A DNA stretch of 64,000 bases from Lacrimispora algidixylanolytica (GCF_003609635.1 NZ_MCIA01000001.1:96905-160904), one strand, 5' to 3'. Counted from the stretch's first letter, positions 1 through 9,784 are shown. Notes: generated from the letters alone by a model not told the origin. Program-made: numbers and translations.

Positions 1-746
1 ATAGTCACAGACCAGAAATACAGTCCCAGGGTGGGCCTTTCTATGAACCAGTTACCTGTCAGCATGCTGTCACGGTATCCTGCTACAATATAATAGAAAG
101 GATTTAATTTCAGCAAGGTCGGTAGCCAGGAAGGGAAATTCTTAAACATCTCAGGTGCCCACATAATGGGAACCATCCACATTCCAAACTGAAGACAGAT
201 GCCGATAATCTGTGTCATATCTTTGAAAAATACATTGATAGCACTTGTAAAATAAGAAATTGCAAGGGAAAACATGGCGCTTGCAAAGGAATAATATGCG
301 ATCTGCAGCCAGCTTGCCTTTGGAAACATTCCATAACATAAAAATACAACGATCATGATAAGGGCAAAGATTCCATGTACCATAATACAGGAAATCAGTT
401 TGATGACTGGAAGGATCTCTACCCGGAACACTACTTTTTTAACTAAGTAATTATATTCCTGCAGACACCCGGTTCCCATGTTTAATACCTCACTGAAGAA
501 GAACCATGGAACGATGCCTGGGATGAGCCAAAGCACATATGGGTAATTGGGTACTGGAGGTATACTTTTAAATCCCATCTGGAATACAAAAAAGTATACA
601 AGCACTGTAGCCATAGGCTGTAAAAACATCCATGCAATTCCAAAATAGGAGCCTACGAATCGTTTTTTAAAATCTGCTTTTGATAGCTCCAGGATCAGCT
701 TACGTTTTGTTATAATTTCTTTTAATAAGGAAACCAGATAATTCAT
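1..746 (-). CDS. ABC-2 type polysaccharide/teichoic-acid export permease (Wzm/TagG-like), 3' end outside window
   Basis: This is the membrane subunit of an ABC exporter that moves a lipid-linked glycan across the membrane. The reading frame starts at an ATG (746-744) behind a GAGGAG ribosome site and stays open to the window edge, so the C-terminus is missing. The N-terminus begins MNYLVSLLKEIITKRKLI and is followed by KADFKKRFVGSYFGIAWMF, the cytoplasmic lead-in typical of ABC2_membrane permeases, then several hydrophobic helices. It begins 15 bases after the rmlC stop on the same strand, so the two are likely one operon. The partner ATPase (Wzt/TagH) would lie beyond the edge; this is inferred. 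The exact exported glycan cannot be told from the sequence. Confidence 0.85.
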   Translation of the reverse strand, partial: MNYLVSLLKEIITKRKLILELSKADFKKRFVGSYFGIAWMFLQPMATVLVYFFVFQMGFKSIPPVPNYPYVLWLIPGIVPWFFFSEVLNMGTGCLQEYNYLVKKVVFRVEILPVIKLISCIMVHGIFALIMIVVFLCYGMFPKASWLQIAYYSFASAMFSLAISYFTSAINVFFKDMTQIIGICLQFGMWMVPIMWAPEMFKNFPSWLPTLLKLNPFYYIVAGYRDSMLTGNWFIERPTLGLYFWSVT

Positions 747-761
747 GGTTTTCTCCTCTCA

Positions 762-1316
762 CTAAAATTTAAAGGTATCCTTGATGCCGCTCCACTTATG
801 ATCCTTATCAGAGATGATAAGCTCCATACCTTCCTCTATCGGCCACTCAATACCGATCTCTGGATCGCTCCAAAGAAGACCGCCTTCATCGCCTGGGTGA
901 TAAAAGTCTGTACATTTATAAGCAAATTCTGCTTCGTCACTAAGAACTAAGAATCCATGGGCAAAACCTTCTGGAATGTAAAACTGCTTTTTGTTCTCTG
1001 CTGTTAACTCTACACCAAACCATTTTCCATAAGTTTCAGAGTTGGAACGAAGATCCACTGCCACGTCGAATACGCTTCCTCTAATGGCACGAACCAATTT
1101 CCCCTGTGGAAACTCTTTTTGGAAGTGAAGGCCACGAAGTACGCCTTTTACAGACATGGACTGATTATCCTGTACGAAAACCATGTTAAGTCCGGCTTCT
1201 TTAAAGTCGTTCTGGTTATAGGTCTCTACAAAATAGCCTCTTGAATCAGGAAATACGGTCGGCTCGATTACATAAAGTCCATCTATTCCACATTCTGTTA
1301 CTTTTATCTTTCCCAT
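762..1316 (-). CDS. rfbC: dTDP-4-dehydrorhamnose 3,5-epimerase
   Basis: RmlC/RfbC epimerises C3 and C5 of dTDP-4-keto-6-deoxyglucose, the third step of dTDP-L-rhamnose synthesis in the cytoplasm. The 184-residue length is normal for the family. Visible landmarks are the PDSRGYFVET segment near residue 23, the catalytic-base motif RGLHFQ with His64, and FDVAVDLR (residues 83-90) carrying the partner Asp. The start is an ATG preceded by AAAGGAGC. It lies just upstream of the ABC exporter permease, so rhamnose is probably part of the exported glycan. rfbA, rfbB and rfbD are not in the window. Confidence 0.95.
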   Translation of the reverse strand: MGKIKVTECGIDGLYVIEPTVFPDSRGYFVETYNQNDFKEAGLNMVFVQDNQSMSVKGVLRGLHFQKEFPQGKLVRAIRGSVFDVAVDLRSNSETYGKWFGVELTAENKKQFYIPEGFAHGFLVLSDEAEFAYKCTDFYHPGDEGGLLWSDPEIGIEWPIEEGMELIISDKDHKWSGIKDTFKF

Positions 1317-1360
1317 ATTTTAAGCTCCTTTATCATTTAAAACATTCTTTTACTTGTAGC

Positions 1361-1369
1361 ATTCTACCA
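1361..1369 (-). promoter_or_regulatory. Probable extended -10 promoter of rfbC
   Basis: On the minus strand a TG-G-TAGAAT element (extended -10) lies about 45 bases upstream of the rfbC start. No good -35 is present at 17 bases, which is common for extended -10 promoters. Inferred from motif only. Confidence 0.4.
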
Positions 1370-1462
1370 CAGTTTAGCTAAGATTTCTATATATAGGGAT
1401 TTTTTTTTGAGATAACAAGAAATACGTAAGAATTACCACCATTAAAATGGACAAAAAGAAAC

Positions 1463-1495
1463 AGGATAAAATATAGCAGCGCCATATTTTATCCT
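1463..1495 (-). terminator. Terminator after mmsB
   Basis: A perfect 12-bp inverted repeat (AGGATAAAATAT / ATATTTTATCCT) with a 9-base loop lies just after the mmsB stop. On the minus strand it is followed by a T-rich run (GTTTCTTTTTG). It closes the sugar importer operon. Confidence 0.85.
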
Positions 1496-1502
1496 GACTT
1501 TT

Positions 1503-2678
1503 TTACTGTTTTGCAATAAATGATTTTCTCTTACTCACAACATCGAAGATAACTGCTGCCATTAAAACGGCTCCTTTTACTACCTTCTGGAGATTCTGGT
1601 CTACGCCCATAATACTCATACCAAGGTTTAAAACACCCATGAGAGTAGCACCTACGATAACACCTGGAACCGTTCCCGTTCCACCGTATGCAGAGGCTCC
1701 ACCAATGAAGCAGGCGCCAATGGCGTCCATCTCATAGTTATTACCGGCTGTTGGGTTTGCCGAATTAAGACGGGCTACGGTTATCATGCCAGCCACGGCT
1801 GCTAAAAATCCCATATTCAAATAAGCAAGGAAATATACTTTGTTGGTATCAATTCCTGATAGTCTTGTGGCTTTTTCATTTCCACCCACTGCATAGAAAT
1901 AACGTCCAGTGGTTGTTTTCGATGTAATGTAGCTGTAGATTCCAATAACGACCGTTACCCAGATCAGAGCGTTTGGAATTCCCTTATACATTGCCAGCTT
2001 ATACATAAAGGCAAGGATTACAATGCTAATCAGAGACAGTTTTATAATGGTTCCAAGCAATGGATCAACATGGTAGCCTTTTTGCTGCCTTCTTCTGCGG
2101 CCTAAGAGCTCCATAACAAAAAAGCCAAGGCAAGCTATGATTCCGATTAAAAAGCAGGTTAAGTTAAAGCCTTCCATACCAAAGATATCCGGAACATAGG
2201 AATTAAACAGGGATAAAAACGGATTCGGGATTGGAGACAATGTCATTCCTTGTAATACCACATTGGACAATCCCCGGAACATAAGCATTCCGGCCAAGGT
2301 TACGATAAAAGGAGGAATCCTTACATAAGCAATCCAAAAGCCCTGCCATGCACCAGCTAAAACTCCAATGATAGCCATTGCAAGCAATGATACATAGGGG
2401 TTAATGCCAAAGGTAATCATCATGGTTCCCCCGATTGCTCCAATAAAGCAAACCAAAGAGCCTACGGATAAATCGATATTGCCACCAGTTAAAATACAAA
2501 ACAACATACCGGTTGCAAGAATAAATACATAGGCATTCTGTGCAATTAAGTTATTTACATTCTGAGGTAGAAGCATCTTTCCGCCTGTGTTGACTGTAAA
2601 AAGAATGACCACAAATGCAAGAACAATTACCATGGTGTATTTTTTTAATCCCTCAGAGAATTTAAATTTATTCTTCAT
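1503..2678 (-). CDS. mmsB: Multiple-monosaccharide ABC transporter permease (MmsB/GguB/XylH type)
   Basis: This is the membrane channel of a CUT2 sugar importer working with MmsA and ChvE. The 391 residues are mostly hydrophobic, with about ten predicted helices. The motif ILTGGNIDLSVGS (about residues 62-74) and the C-terminal GGASAYGGTGTVPG segment are hallmarks of the RbsC/XylH/GguB permeases. It is longer than RbsC because of a cytoplasmic charged loop near residues 195-205 (LGRRRRQQKGYHVD), a feature of the MmsB/GguB branch. The start ATG lies 3 bases after the mmsA stop behind GGAGGGAG, implying translational coupling. The sugar is probably xylose, arabinose, glucose or galactose, by analogy with ChvE-GguAB; this cannot be settled by eye. 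Confidence 0.92.
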   Translation of the reverse strand: MKNKFKFSEGLKKYTMVIVLAFVVILFTVNTGGKMLLPQNVNNLIAQNAYVFILATGMLFCILTGGNIDLSVGSLVCFIGAIGGTMMITFGINPYVSLLAMAIIGVLAGAWQGFWIAYVRIPPFIVTLAGMLMFRGLSNVVLQGMTLSPIPNPFLSLFNSYVPDIFGMEGFNLTCFLIGIIACLGFFVMELLGRRRRQQKGYHVDPLLGTIIKLSLISIVILAFMYKLAMYKGIPNALIWVTVVIGIYSYITSKTTTGRYFYAVGGNEKATRLSGIDTNKVYFLAYLNMGFLAAVAGMITVARLNSANPTAGNNYEMDAIGACFIGGASAYGGTGTVPGVIVGATLMGVLNLGMSIMGVDQNLQKVVKGAVLMAAVIFDVVSKRKSFIAKQ

Positions 2679-2681
2679 TGC

Positions 2682-4271
2682 TTACTCTCCCTCCTGCTGC
2701 TTAGCCCGTTCTTTAGGGGTTCCTAATATCCCCTCAGAATGCTGATCTGATTTTAAAATACAGGCCATAATCTTTTCCTGAGTCGCCTCTTCTGCACTGA
2801 TTTCTCCTACCATCTTGCCTTCATTCATAATATAAATGCGGTCAGACATTCCAAGGACCTCGGGAAGCTCGGAGGAGATCATAATGACTGATTTTCCTTC
2901 TGCTGCAAGGCGGTTGATGATGCAGTAAATCTCATATTTTGCTCCTACGTCAATTCCTCTGGTAGGTTCATCTAAAATGAGAATATCCGGTTCTGCAAAC
3001 ATCCATTTGGAAAGAAGCACCTTTTGCTGGTTGCCTCCGCTTAAATTTCCTACGTTTTGTTCTACGGACGAACATTTTGTTTTTAATTTATCCCGGTATT
3101 CCTGGGCTACACCAAACTCTTTGTCTTTGTCTATGATGGTCCGGTGACTAATTGCCTTTAGATTAGCCAGTGTGGTATTGATTTTAATGGGATTACCAAG
3201 AATAAGCCCATTGCCCTTTCGGTCTTCGGTCACATAGGCAAGCTTATGTCCAATGGCCTCCTTCACAGAGTTTAATTTCACCTCTTCCCCATGAATGCGA
3301 ACGGTACCTGAAATATTAGCGCCATAGCTTTTGCCAAAGATACTCATAGCAAGCTCTGTTCTTCCTGCACCCATCAAGCCGCAGATTCCAAGAACTTCAC
3401 CTTTTTTTACATGAAAGGATACGTCACTTACTACTTTATGGTCAGAATACAATGGGTGGTAAGCATTCCAGTTTTCTACCTCCATGGCCATCTCACCGAT
3501 TTTTACATCATGCCGTTTCGGGAAGCGGTCTACTAATTCACGGCCTACCATTCCCTTAATGATACGGTCTTCAGAAATGGTATCCACGTTTCGATCCAAT
3601 GTCTCTATAGTCTGGCCATCTCTTAATATGGTTATCTTATCTGCCACATACGCAATTTCATTCAGCTTATGGGAGATGATGATAGAGGTCATTCCCTCTT
3701 TTTTAAACTTTAATAAAAGCTCTAACAGAGCTTTTGAATCGTCTTCGTTTAATGATGCTGTGGGTTCATCTAAAATTAAAAGCTTTGCCCGCTTTGCCAG
3801 TGCTTTTGCAATTTCCACTAACTGCTGTTTTCCTACGCTGATATCCTTGATTAATGTATGGGAGGATTCTGTAAGACCCACAGTTTTTAAGTATCTGTCT
3901 GCCTCTCCATATGTTTCATTCCAGTCGATGGCATATTTTTTTCCTTTTTCATTTCCCAGATACATGTTTTCGGCTATCGTCATGTAAGGAACCATTGCAA
4001 GTTCCTGATGGATGATGACGATTCCTTTATTTTCGCTGTCATTGATGTAATGAAATTCACAAATCTGCCCGTCATAAATGATGTCTCCCTCATAAGATCC
4101 ATATGGATAGATCCCACTTAACACATTCATAAGAGTTGACTTACCTGCTCCATTTTCGCCTACCAGGGCGTGAATTTCGCCTTCCTCCACCTGGAGGTTT
4201 ACATCGCTTAGCACCTTAACGCCCGGAAATGTCTTTGTGATGTTTTTCATTTCCAATAGTATTTTAGCCAA
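2682..4271 (-). CDS. mmsA: Multiple-monosaccharide ABC transporter, tandem ATPase (MmsA/GguA/XylG type)
   Basis: This ATPase powers the importer with MmsB. It has two nucleotide-binding halves. The first has GENGAGKST, a signature-like SVGKQQ and LLILDEPTA. The second has the degenerate Walker [10 protein letters not shown] usual in sugar CUT2 ATPases, the signature LSGGNQQK and [14 protein letters not shown] chose the TTG at 4271 (product about 529 residues, [15 protein letters not shown]) because GGGAGGGG sits 5-7 bases upstream and the family begins there. An in-frame ATG at 4316 would add 15 residues with no good ribosome site and lies inside an intergenic hairpin. Expression is probably controlled by the upstream sensor/kinase/regulator module. 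Confidence 0.93.
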   Translation of the reverse strand: MAKILLEMKNITKTFPGVKVLSDVNLQVEEGEIHALVGENGAGKSTLMNVLSGIYPYGSYEGDIIYDGQICEFHYINDSENKGIVIIHQELAMVPYMTIAENMYLGNEKGKKYAIDWNETYGEADRYLKTVGLTESSHTLIKDISVGKQQLVEIAKALAKRAKLLILDEPTASLNEDDSKALLELLLKFKKEGMTSIIISHKLNEIAYVADKITILRDGQTIETLDRNVDTISEDRIIKGMVGRELVDRFPKRHDVKIGEMAMEVENWNAYHPLYSDHKVVSDVSFHVKKGEVLGICGLMGAGRTELAMSIFGKSYGANISGTVRIHGEEVKLNSVKEAIGHKLAYVTEDRKGNGLILGNPIKINTTLANLKAISHRTIIDKDKEFGVAQEYRDKLKTKCSSVEQNVGNLSGGNQQKVLLSKWMFAEPDILILDEPTRGIDVGAKYEIYCIINRLAAEGKSVIMISSELPEVLGMSDRIYIMNEGKMVGEISAEEATQEKIMACILKSDQHSEGILGTPKERAKQQEGE

Positions 4272-4301
4272 GATTACCCCTCCCTTTCCATTATTTTTAG
4301 A

Positions 4302-4330
4302 GGGCGCCTCCCGCATGGCAGAAGCCGCCC
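4302..4330 (-). promoter_or_regulatory. Intergenic stem-loop between chvE and mmsA
   Basis: GGGCG and CGCCC arms with a further G-U-rich inner stem lie between the chvE stop and the mmsA TTG start. There is no T-run. Such hairpins after binding-protein genes typically stabilise or process the upstream mRNA so that the binding protein exceeds the transporter. Role inferred. Confidence 0.45.
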
Positions 4331-4348
4331 CTTAAGGAAATTATGTTA

Positions 4349-5512
4349 TTATTTCAGCTGATCTTCTGTGTAATATCCTGATTTAATAATCATATCTTTA
4401 TAGTTATCCACGGTTACAACCACTGGATCACAAAGATAAGTTGGGATAATTCCAGTACCGTTGTCGTAAGTCTTGGTATCGTTAATTTCAGCTTCTCCAC
4501 CCTTAATGATGGAATCTACCATTTTAACAACCTGGGTAGCCAGAGTACGGGTATCTTTAAATACGCTCATTGCCTGTTTTCCCTGTACCATATTCTTAAC
4601 ATTTGCAATATCACAATCCTGTCCGGTGATGATTGGATACTTGCCGGTATAAGAGGATGCAAGTGCATTTTCTACACCAAGAGCGGTGGAGTCATTGGAG
4701 CAAAGAACGGCATCAAGAACGGTTCCGTCAGAGTAATTACCTGCAATAACGGTATCCATACGGTTCTGAGCTTTTTCAGAATCCCAGTTAGCGGTAGCAA
4801 CCTGCTCAAAAGCGGTCTGACCAGATTTAACAACCAGCTTGCCATTGTCTACGTATTTCTTAAGAACATCCATGGCTCCTCCGAAGAAGAACTTACAGTT
4901 GTTATCTGCTGGGTCACCAGTGAATAACTCAATGTTCTTTGGATCGGTAGCTTTTTCAAGGCCTAATGCCTCTACCAGATATTCACCCTGTTTCTGGCCT
5001 ACTTTATAGTTATCAAAAGTTGCATAATAGGATACAGCATCGGAGTTCATGATCAGACGGTCATATGCGATAACTGGAATTCCCATTGACTTTGCCTGAG
5101 CCAGAGGCTCTCCTAATGAACTTCCATCAATGGATGCAACAACTAAGAGCTGGCAGCCGTTGGAGATCATGTTTTCAATCTGGGAAACCTGAGTCTGCAC
5201 ATCATTGCTGGCAAACTGAAGGTCAACTTTATAACCGGCAGTTTCCAGTTCCTTTTTCATGTTGGTTCCATCCTGATTCCACCGCTGTAAGTCCTTGGTT
5301 GGCATAGCAACACCAATTAAAACACCTTCGCCTTTATCAGCCTTTGAATCTGCTGCTTTGCTCTCTGGAGCTTTTGTGGTCTCTGCTGCTGCCACCGTTG
5401 TAGCCTGAGTCTCTTTGCTCTCTGACACAGAACTTGTTTTGCTTCCACAACCTGCTAATGCTGATGCAGCCAGTGCAAGAGTCATTGCAACCGCTAAAAA
5501 TTTTCTTTTCAT
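4349..5512 (-). CDS. chvE: Multiple-sugar-binding lipoprotein (ChvE/XylF-type)
   Basis: This extracellular receptor delivers sugar to MmsAB. The 387-residue product starts MKRKFLAVAM, has a lipoprotein signal with lipobox ASALAGC (Cys22) and then a Ser/Thr/Ala/Lys-rich linker to about residue 60. The type-1 periplasmic-binding fold follows (GVLIGVAMPTKDLQRWNQDG, VVASIDGSSLGEPLAQAK, VIAYDRLI, FTGDPADNN). The ATG at 5512 sits 11 bases after GGAGGAGG; an in-frame TTG seven codons earlier lies inside that ribosome site and is unlikely. It is separated from the upstream sensor genes by a terminator, so it probably has its own regulated promoter. ChvE-like rather than RbsB-like because of length and the MmsAB partner. 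Confidence 0.92.
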   Translation of the reverse strand: MKRKFLAVAMTLALAASALAGCGSKTSSVSESKETQATTVAAAETTKAPESKAADSKADKGEGVLIGVAMPTKDLQRWNQDGTNMKKELETAGYKVDLQFASNDVQTQVSQIENMISNGCQLLVVASIDGSSLGEPLAQAKSMGIPVIAYDRLIMNSDAVSYYATFDNYKVGQKQGEYLVEALGLEKATDPKNIELFTGDPADNNCKFFFGGAMDVLKKYVDNGKLVVKSGQTAFEQVATANWDSEKAQNRMDTVIAGNYSDGTVLDAVLCSNDSTALGVENALASSYTGKYPIITGQDCDIANVKNMVQGKQAMSVFKDTRTLATQVVKMVDSIIKGGEAEINDTKTYDNGTGIIPTYLCDPVVVTVDNYKDMIIKSGYYTEDQLK

Positions 5513-5607
5513 GGTTTTTAGTTCCTCCTCCAATACTTTATTTGTAATCCTATCTTATCACCAACCAATCTGGATATGTTTGTGAACCATTAGCACTCAT
5601 TCATCCA

Positions 5608-5637
5608 CAAAAAAAGCCCTGACACCTCAGGACTTTT
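5608..5637 (-). terminator. Terminator between sensor module and chvE
   Basis: On the minus strand AAAAAG-T-CCTGA, loop GGTG, TCAGG-G-CTTTTTTT forms a stem ending in a T-run, directly after the stop of the extra binding-protein gene. It separates the sensing genes from the importer operon, which then needs its own promoter in the roughly 95 bases before chvE. Confidence 0.8.
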
Positions 5638-5653
5638 TCGCTTCTAAAAAATG

Positions 5654-6703
5654 CTATTGCTGTTTTACATTTAAGTACACATCTTCCTTGGAATGAAACC
5701 CACCTTTGATGATGACAGAGTCCATATTTTCTTTGTTCACAGCTACAGGGCTTAGCTCCAGATAAGGAACCTCGTAGGTGCCGTCATATATGGTCTTTTT
5801 CACTCCCTCAAGGGGTTCCCCTCTTCCAAGCTTTACAGCATATTCCGCCCCCAGTCTGGCTTCCTCTTCTACATACTTAAAGGCGGTCATTGTCTGAGTC
5901 CCTTCCATGATCCGCTGACATGCCATCAAATCCCCATCTTGGCCTACCAAATATACTTTGCCTGCCAGTCGGTCTTCCGAAAGGGCTCGAAATACCTGAG
6001 TGGCTAAGTCGTCATTTCCGCACATGATCCCCTTCACATCCGGATGTTCCTCCAAGGCTTCCTTTGCATAGTTATAGGCATTTTCTGCGATCCAGCCATC
6101 ACAATTGTTTTCATAGACCACTTCTAAGTTTTTGTTAATCTCAAGATCAAACCCATTGCGGATTAAGCGCACGTTATTGTCCGTCTGAGGCCCCTGTATC
6201 ATAAATACCTTTCCTCCCTCTGGTATTTTTTGATTCAGACTTTTTGCCATCAGCCGTCCCACTTCTTCATTGTCAAAGGATATGTAGATGTCTGCGCCTG
6301 CATTTTTTATCAGGCGGTCATAGCTAACGGTCTTAATTCCTGCCTCTTTCGCCTTTTTTAGCACATCAGATAAAGCCTCGCTATCCCCTGCTACAACAAC
6401 GATAACATCCATCCTTTTTTTGATAAAATATTTAATCTGTTCAATCTGTTCATTTACATCCCCATTTGCATTCTGAACATTTACTTCCGCCCCTAGTTCT
6501 TTTGCTGTTGAAACAAACACATCCCGGTCTCTTATCCACCGTTCGATTACGAAGGAGTCTATGCTAAGACCAATTTGCAAGGGCTTATCCCCTTCTTCCT
6601 GCCCTGCTTCTTTGTCTACCTGCGCAACGTCCTCTCTGCAGCCAACCATAAAAACGCAGCAGAGTATCACCATCAGTAACCATTTCCCTCTCCACATTTT
6701 CAT
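5654..6703 (-). CDS. Second sugar-binding lipoprotein (XylF-like) encoded with the sensor genes
   Basis: The 349-residue product has a lipoprotein signal (charged start, hydrophobic stretch, MVGC with Cys22) and a complete type-1 periplasmic-binding fold: LQIGLSIDSFVIERW, VVVAGDSEALSDVLKKAKEAGIKTVSYDRLI, ISFDNEEVG, FMIQGPQTDNNVRL, VKGIMCGNDDLATQVF. It resembles xylose-binding proteins more than RbsB. It starts 5 bases after the response-regulator stop, so it is in the sensor operon and not with the permease. It may be an alternative receptor for MmsAB or a ligand partner for the tethered sensor. Which one cannot be decided from the sequence. Confidence 0.85.
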   Translation of the reverse strand: MKMWRGKWLLMVILCCVFMVGCREDVAQVDKEAGQEEGDKPLQIGLSIDSFVIERWIRDRDVFVSTAKELGAEVNVQNANGDVNEQIEQIKYFIKKRMDVIVVVAGDSEALSDVLKKAKEAGIKTVSYDRLIKNAGADIYISFDNEEVGRLMAKSLNQKIPEGGKVFMIQGPQTDNNVRLIRNGFDLEINKNLEVVYENNCDGWIAENAYNYAKEALEEHPDVKGIMCGNDDLATQVFRALSEDRLAGKVYLVGQDGDLMACQRIMEGTQTMTAFKYVEEEARLGAEYAVKLGRGEPLEGVKKTIYDGTYEVPYLELSPVAVNKENMDSVIIKGGFHSKEDVYLNVKQQ

Positions 6704-6708
6704 AACCT

Positions 6709-8295
6709 TTACCTCTCCCTGTATTCACTTGGCGTCATCCCTTCGTATTTCTTGAAAATACGGCTGAAATAATTCGGGTCGCCATAGCCGGACATTACAC
6801 ACACCTCCTTGATGCTGTACTTGGGATCCTCCAAAAGATGTCTCGCATGCTTCATCCTAACTCCTGTTACGTATTCTATGAAATTCTCTCCCACCTCCTG
6901 TTTGAATAATTTACTAAAATAATAAGGACTGATATCTACCATTCTAGATACATCATCTAGCGAAATGTTCTTTGCGTAATTCTCATTGATGTATGCCTTC
7001 ACTCTGGAAACTAAATTTTCATATTCTCTCTCTCTGGAAGTACTGATGCTGTCACAGATTTCTCTCGTCTTTGCCTGAAACCAGAGCCTTAGATTTTCCG
7101 TATCCGACGCTTCTCTTAATTCGCTTAAATAGTTTTCCCGGTAACGGAAGCCGTACCTGAGATTACCGCCTTCAAAAGCCATTTTTTCAAGCCTCATAAT
7201 AAGCTCTAAGATCTTAACCTCAATGTTGGATCGGTGGTTGTTGTTATGTACCAGCATCCAGTCAAAAAACTCATTGGCACAGGATAGAGCCCCTTCTCTG
7301 TCCCCCTTTGCCCCTCGTTGCAGATACATATGTTCCAGCTCCAGAGGATACTCTCCATCATAATCTGCCACTGCCGGAATATCAGTAATGTGGACCACGT
7401 GGCTGTCGTTTTCTCTCAAGGACTTTAAAGCTTCCTTATAGGAATCCCGGATTCCTGACAAAGGTTTAACGGAACCAATTCCGCCTCTGCATTTGATATC
7501 AGCGCTATTTTCCAGCTTATGAATCATGTTCCTGGTTCTGGTGATGATCTCCACTCGCTCCTCATAACGCATCTTTTCTTCTTCAAAGGATAAAAATAAC
7601 ACCAGCCGGTTCCCCATAACAGGCCCTATAACGCAATCAAAGTAATCCTTAACAATTTCCCGGATCATGGCATAATACTTGCTGACACGAACGCCCACCC
7701 CGATGGCGTTTGTCATGGTTCCGCTTTCTATACTGTCTCCGAATTCCAAAGCCATCATAAAGCCGTAAGGCTTTTGGATATCCAGCATTTCTACATATCC
7801 ATTCTTTAAAACATCAGAATCTTCCTGGAGTACATTGTAAATGAAACCGCTCTCAATCATGGGAATTACGATTTCAAGCTTTTCCCGGATCTTAAGATCA
7901 TCACTTAACTTCTGCCTTGCCTCTTCTACCTGATGCATGGCCTTAACGCAGGTATCTAAAATCTTCTTTTTGTTCACCGGCTTCATAATAAATTCCATAA
8001 CCCCCAGATTTACCGCTTCCTGGGCATAGGAAAATTTATCAAAGGCTGTCATAATAATAAAGACAATGGAAGGGTTGAATTTCCTCACTTCTTTAATCGC
8101 CTGTATCCCGCTTAACCCTGGCATCTGGATATCTACAAAAGCAATGTCTGGCCGAAAGGAGCCTGCCTGCTCAATTACCGCTCTTCCAGTCTTGACGCAG
8201 ACGATCTCACAATCGCTTCCGAAACTTGACTGTATGATGTTTTTTATGGCTTCTAGCATGATTCCTTCGTCATCCGCTACCAATATCCGAAACAT
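6709..8295 (-). CDS. Response regulator with AraC-type DNA-binding domain (YesN-like)
   Basis: This cytoplasmic regulator probably activates the neighbouring sugar importer. The N-terminal receiver (about 1-125) has the acidic pair Asp8-Asp9, the phosphoacceptor Asp55 (FVDIQMPG), MTAFD and the KP pair of MKPVN. A middle region of about 280 residues of YesN type follows. The C-terminus (about 425-528) is an AraC/XylS double helix-turn-helix (ISLDDVSRMVDISPYYFSKLFKQ and the second helix pair GYGDPNYFSRIFKKYEGMTPSEYR). The gene overlaps the kinase gene by 26 bases, a strong sign of co-translation. Confidence 0.93.
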   Translation of the reverse strand: MFRILVADDEGIMLEAIKNIIQSSFGSDCEIVCVKTGRAVIEQAGSFRPDIAFVDIQMPGLSGIQAIKEVRKFNPSIVFIIMTAFDKFSYAQEAVNLGVMEFIMKPVNKKKILDTCVKAMHQVEEARQKLSDDLKIREKLEIVIPMIESGFIYNVLQEDSDVLKNGYVEMLDIQKPYGFMMALEFGDSIESGTMTNAIGVGVRVSKYYAMIREIVKDYFDCVIGPVMGNRLVLFLSFEEEKMRYEERVEIITRTRNMIHKLENSADIKCRGGIGSVKPLSGIRDSYKEALKSLRENDSHVVHITDIPAVADYDGEYPLELEHMYLQRGAKGDREGALSCANEFFDWMLVHNNNHRSNIEVKILELIMRLEKMAFEGGNLRYGFRYRENYLSELREASDTENLRLWFQAKTREICDSISTSREREYENLVSRVKAYINENYAKNISLDDVSRMVDISPYYFSKLFKQEVGENFIEYVTGVRMKHARHLLEDPKYSIKEVCVMSGYGDPNYFSRIFKKYEGMTPSEYRER

Positions 8296-9784
8296 ATGAA
8301 CCCCCTCCTCTTTTGGGAATCCTAAGGACTATGGTGGTGCCCTTGTCTTCTCCCTCACTAAAGATGTGGAAAATGTCATCATAGTTGTAATATAGCCTTA
8401 ACCTGGAAACGACATTATAAATACCGATTCCAGTGGATTCTTTTCTTTCGCCAGATGGTTTTCCGGCCCGTACTCTTTTTAATGTTTCTTCGTCCATTCC
8501 TTTTCCATTGTCTTCAATGCGAATCTCAATCTCATCATCTCTGTCTTTTACGGAGAGATGGATTTTCCCTGGCCATTCGATGTTTCGTATGCCATGAGTC
8601 ACCGCATTCTCCACCAAAGGCTGCAAAGACATGCTTGGAATGGAACGATCTAACACGCCTTCTTCTATACAAGAGCTGTAGTGAATGTCTCCGGCAAAAC
8701 GTACATTTAAGATATAGATATAGTTTTCTACTGTCTCGACTTCTTCGGAAATGGTGGCATCTTCAGAACCTTTTTTTACATTATAGCGGAAAAAGTCCGC
8801 CATTTTTTCCATGAATACTGAGGTTTTTTCTGCATCCTCCATCATCGCCAGTTGAACTCCGGCATTTAAGGAATTAAAAAGGAAATGAGGATTAATCTGA
8901 GACTGGAGATATTTCAGTTGGGCTTCTTTTAAATGGTTTTCCATCAATAGCTCCCGTTCCTTCATCTCCTGTTCCTTTTCTGCACTCTCCTTGATTTTCT
9001 GGACATATTCATCCAAGCTTTCCACCATCTGGTTAAAGGTTCCGGTTACGATTCCAAGCTCATCTCCTGCCTGGACAGGGGGTACCTTAACGTTAAAATT
9101 TCCCTGACCAACCAGCTTTGCCGTGTGAGCCAGGTTGATCAGAGGCGTTACCATATCCCTTGTGATCATCATCATTACTGTGATACTAATTATCATAACG
9201 ATGATAAGAATAATGGAGCTTATGACCTCTAAATACTGAAGAGCCGCCTGCAAGGTCTGGTAACTGGCTGAATTATTCTTAAACTGAAGGCTGTTTAAAA
9301 CAGAAACATCATTGTTAATGAAACGGTATTGCTTTAAGGCCGCTTCGTAAGAAGCCTTGTATTTCTCCACATTTTGGCCTCGCTTTGCCTGTACGGTTTC
9401 ATCGGTGATGGCTAAATAGCTGTCTGACATGTTTCTGATATTCTTTTCCAGTATCTGAATCTTGTTATCTGTGACGGAAACGTTGAGTCCCTCTAACAGC
9501 TTTCTATAGTCTTGCTCCGCTCGGTAATAGTTTTTCAGGGATTCGGAATCCTTTACCTGAAGGTATCGGTACATATAATTTTGCACCTCAGATAAGCTGT
9601 CTGAAAGCTCATTTAGATTTACATTGCTCATGTAAACGGAATTCATCCGCTCCACCATCTGGTTGATCTGGGTATAGATAAACAGATTGCTGGCAAAGAG
9701 AACCACTGCCGTTGTGGCTATCTCTAAAAACAACTTTCGGGTGATCGGAAGATTCTCCCACAAATATATCAATTTATTTTTCAT
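8270..9784 (-). CDS. Sensor histidine kinase of YesM/LytS (His_kinase PF06580) type
   Basis: Membrane kinase of 504 residues: transmembrane helix 1 at about 17-38, extracellular helical domain about 40-185, transmembrane helix 2 at about 187-209, HAMP about 210-262, coiled coil to 290, then the His_kinase motif QSQINPHFLFNSL with phospho-His300. The HATPase domain ends with PLVENAVTHGIRN and GKGMDEETL / GIGIYNVVSRLRLYY. The extracellular part is a helical bundle without an obvious sugar-binding fold, consistent with ligand recognition being done by the tethered binding protein encoded just upstream. It overlaps that gene by 11 bases and the regulator gene by 26 bases. Confidence 0.93.
   Translation of the reverse strand: MKNKLIYLWENLPITRKLFLEIATTAVVLFASNLFIYTQINQMVERMNSVYMSNVNLNELSDSLSEVQNYMYRYLQVKDSESLKNYYRAEQDYRKLLEGLNVSVTDNKIQILEKNIRNMSDSYLAITDETVQAKRGQNVEKYKASYEAALKQYRFINNDVSVLNSLQFKNNSASYQTLQAALQYLEVISSIILIIVMIISITVMMMITRDMVTPLINLAHTAKLVGQGNFNVKVPPVQAGDELGIVTGTFNQMVESLDEYVQKIKESAEKEQEMKERELLMENHLKEAQLKYLQSQINPHFLFNSLNAGVQLAMMEDAEKTSVFMEKMADFFRYNVKKGSEDATISEEVETVENYIYILNVRFAGDIHYSSCIEEGVLDRSIPSMSLQPLVENAVTHGIRNIEWPGKIHLSVKDRDDEIEIRIEDNGKGMDEETLKRVRAGKPSGERKESTGIGIYNVVSRLRLYYNYDDIFHIFSEGEDKGTTIVLRIPKRGGGSYVSDIGSG

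Noticed and set aside
3484..3987. Plus-strand ORF of 167 codons opposite mmsA
   Set aside because: It is antisense to a clear ATPase gene and has no ribosome site or family resemblance.
4272..4316. Longer N-terminus of mmsA from the ATG at 4316
   Set aside because: No ribosome site, non-conserved residues, and it lies in an intergenic hairpin; the TTG at 4271 is better placed.
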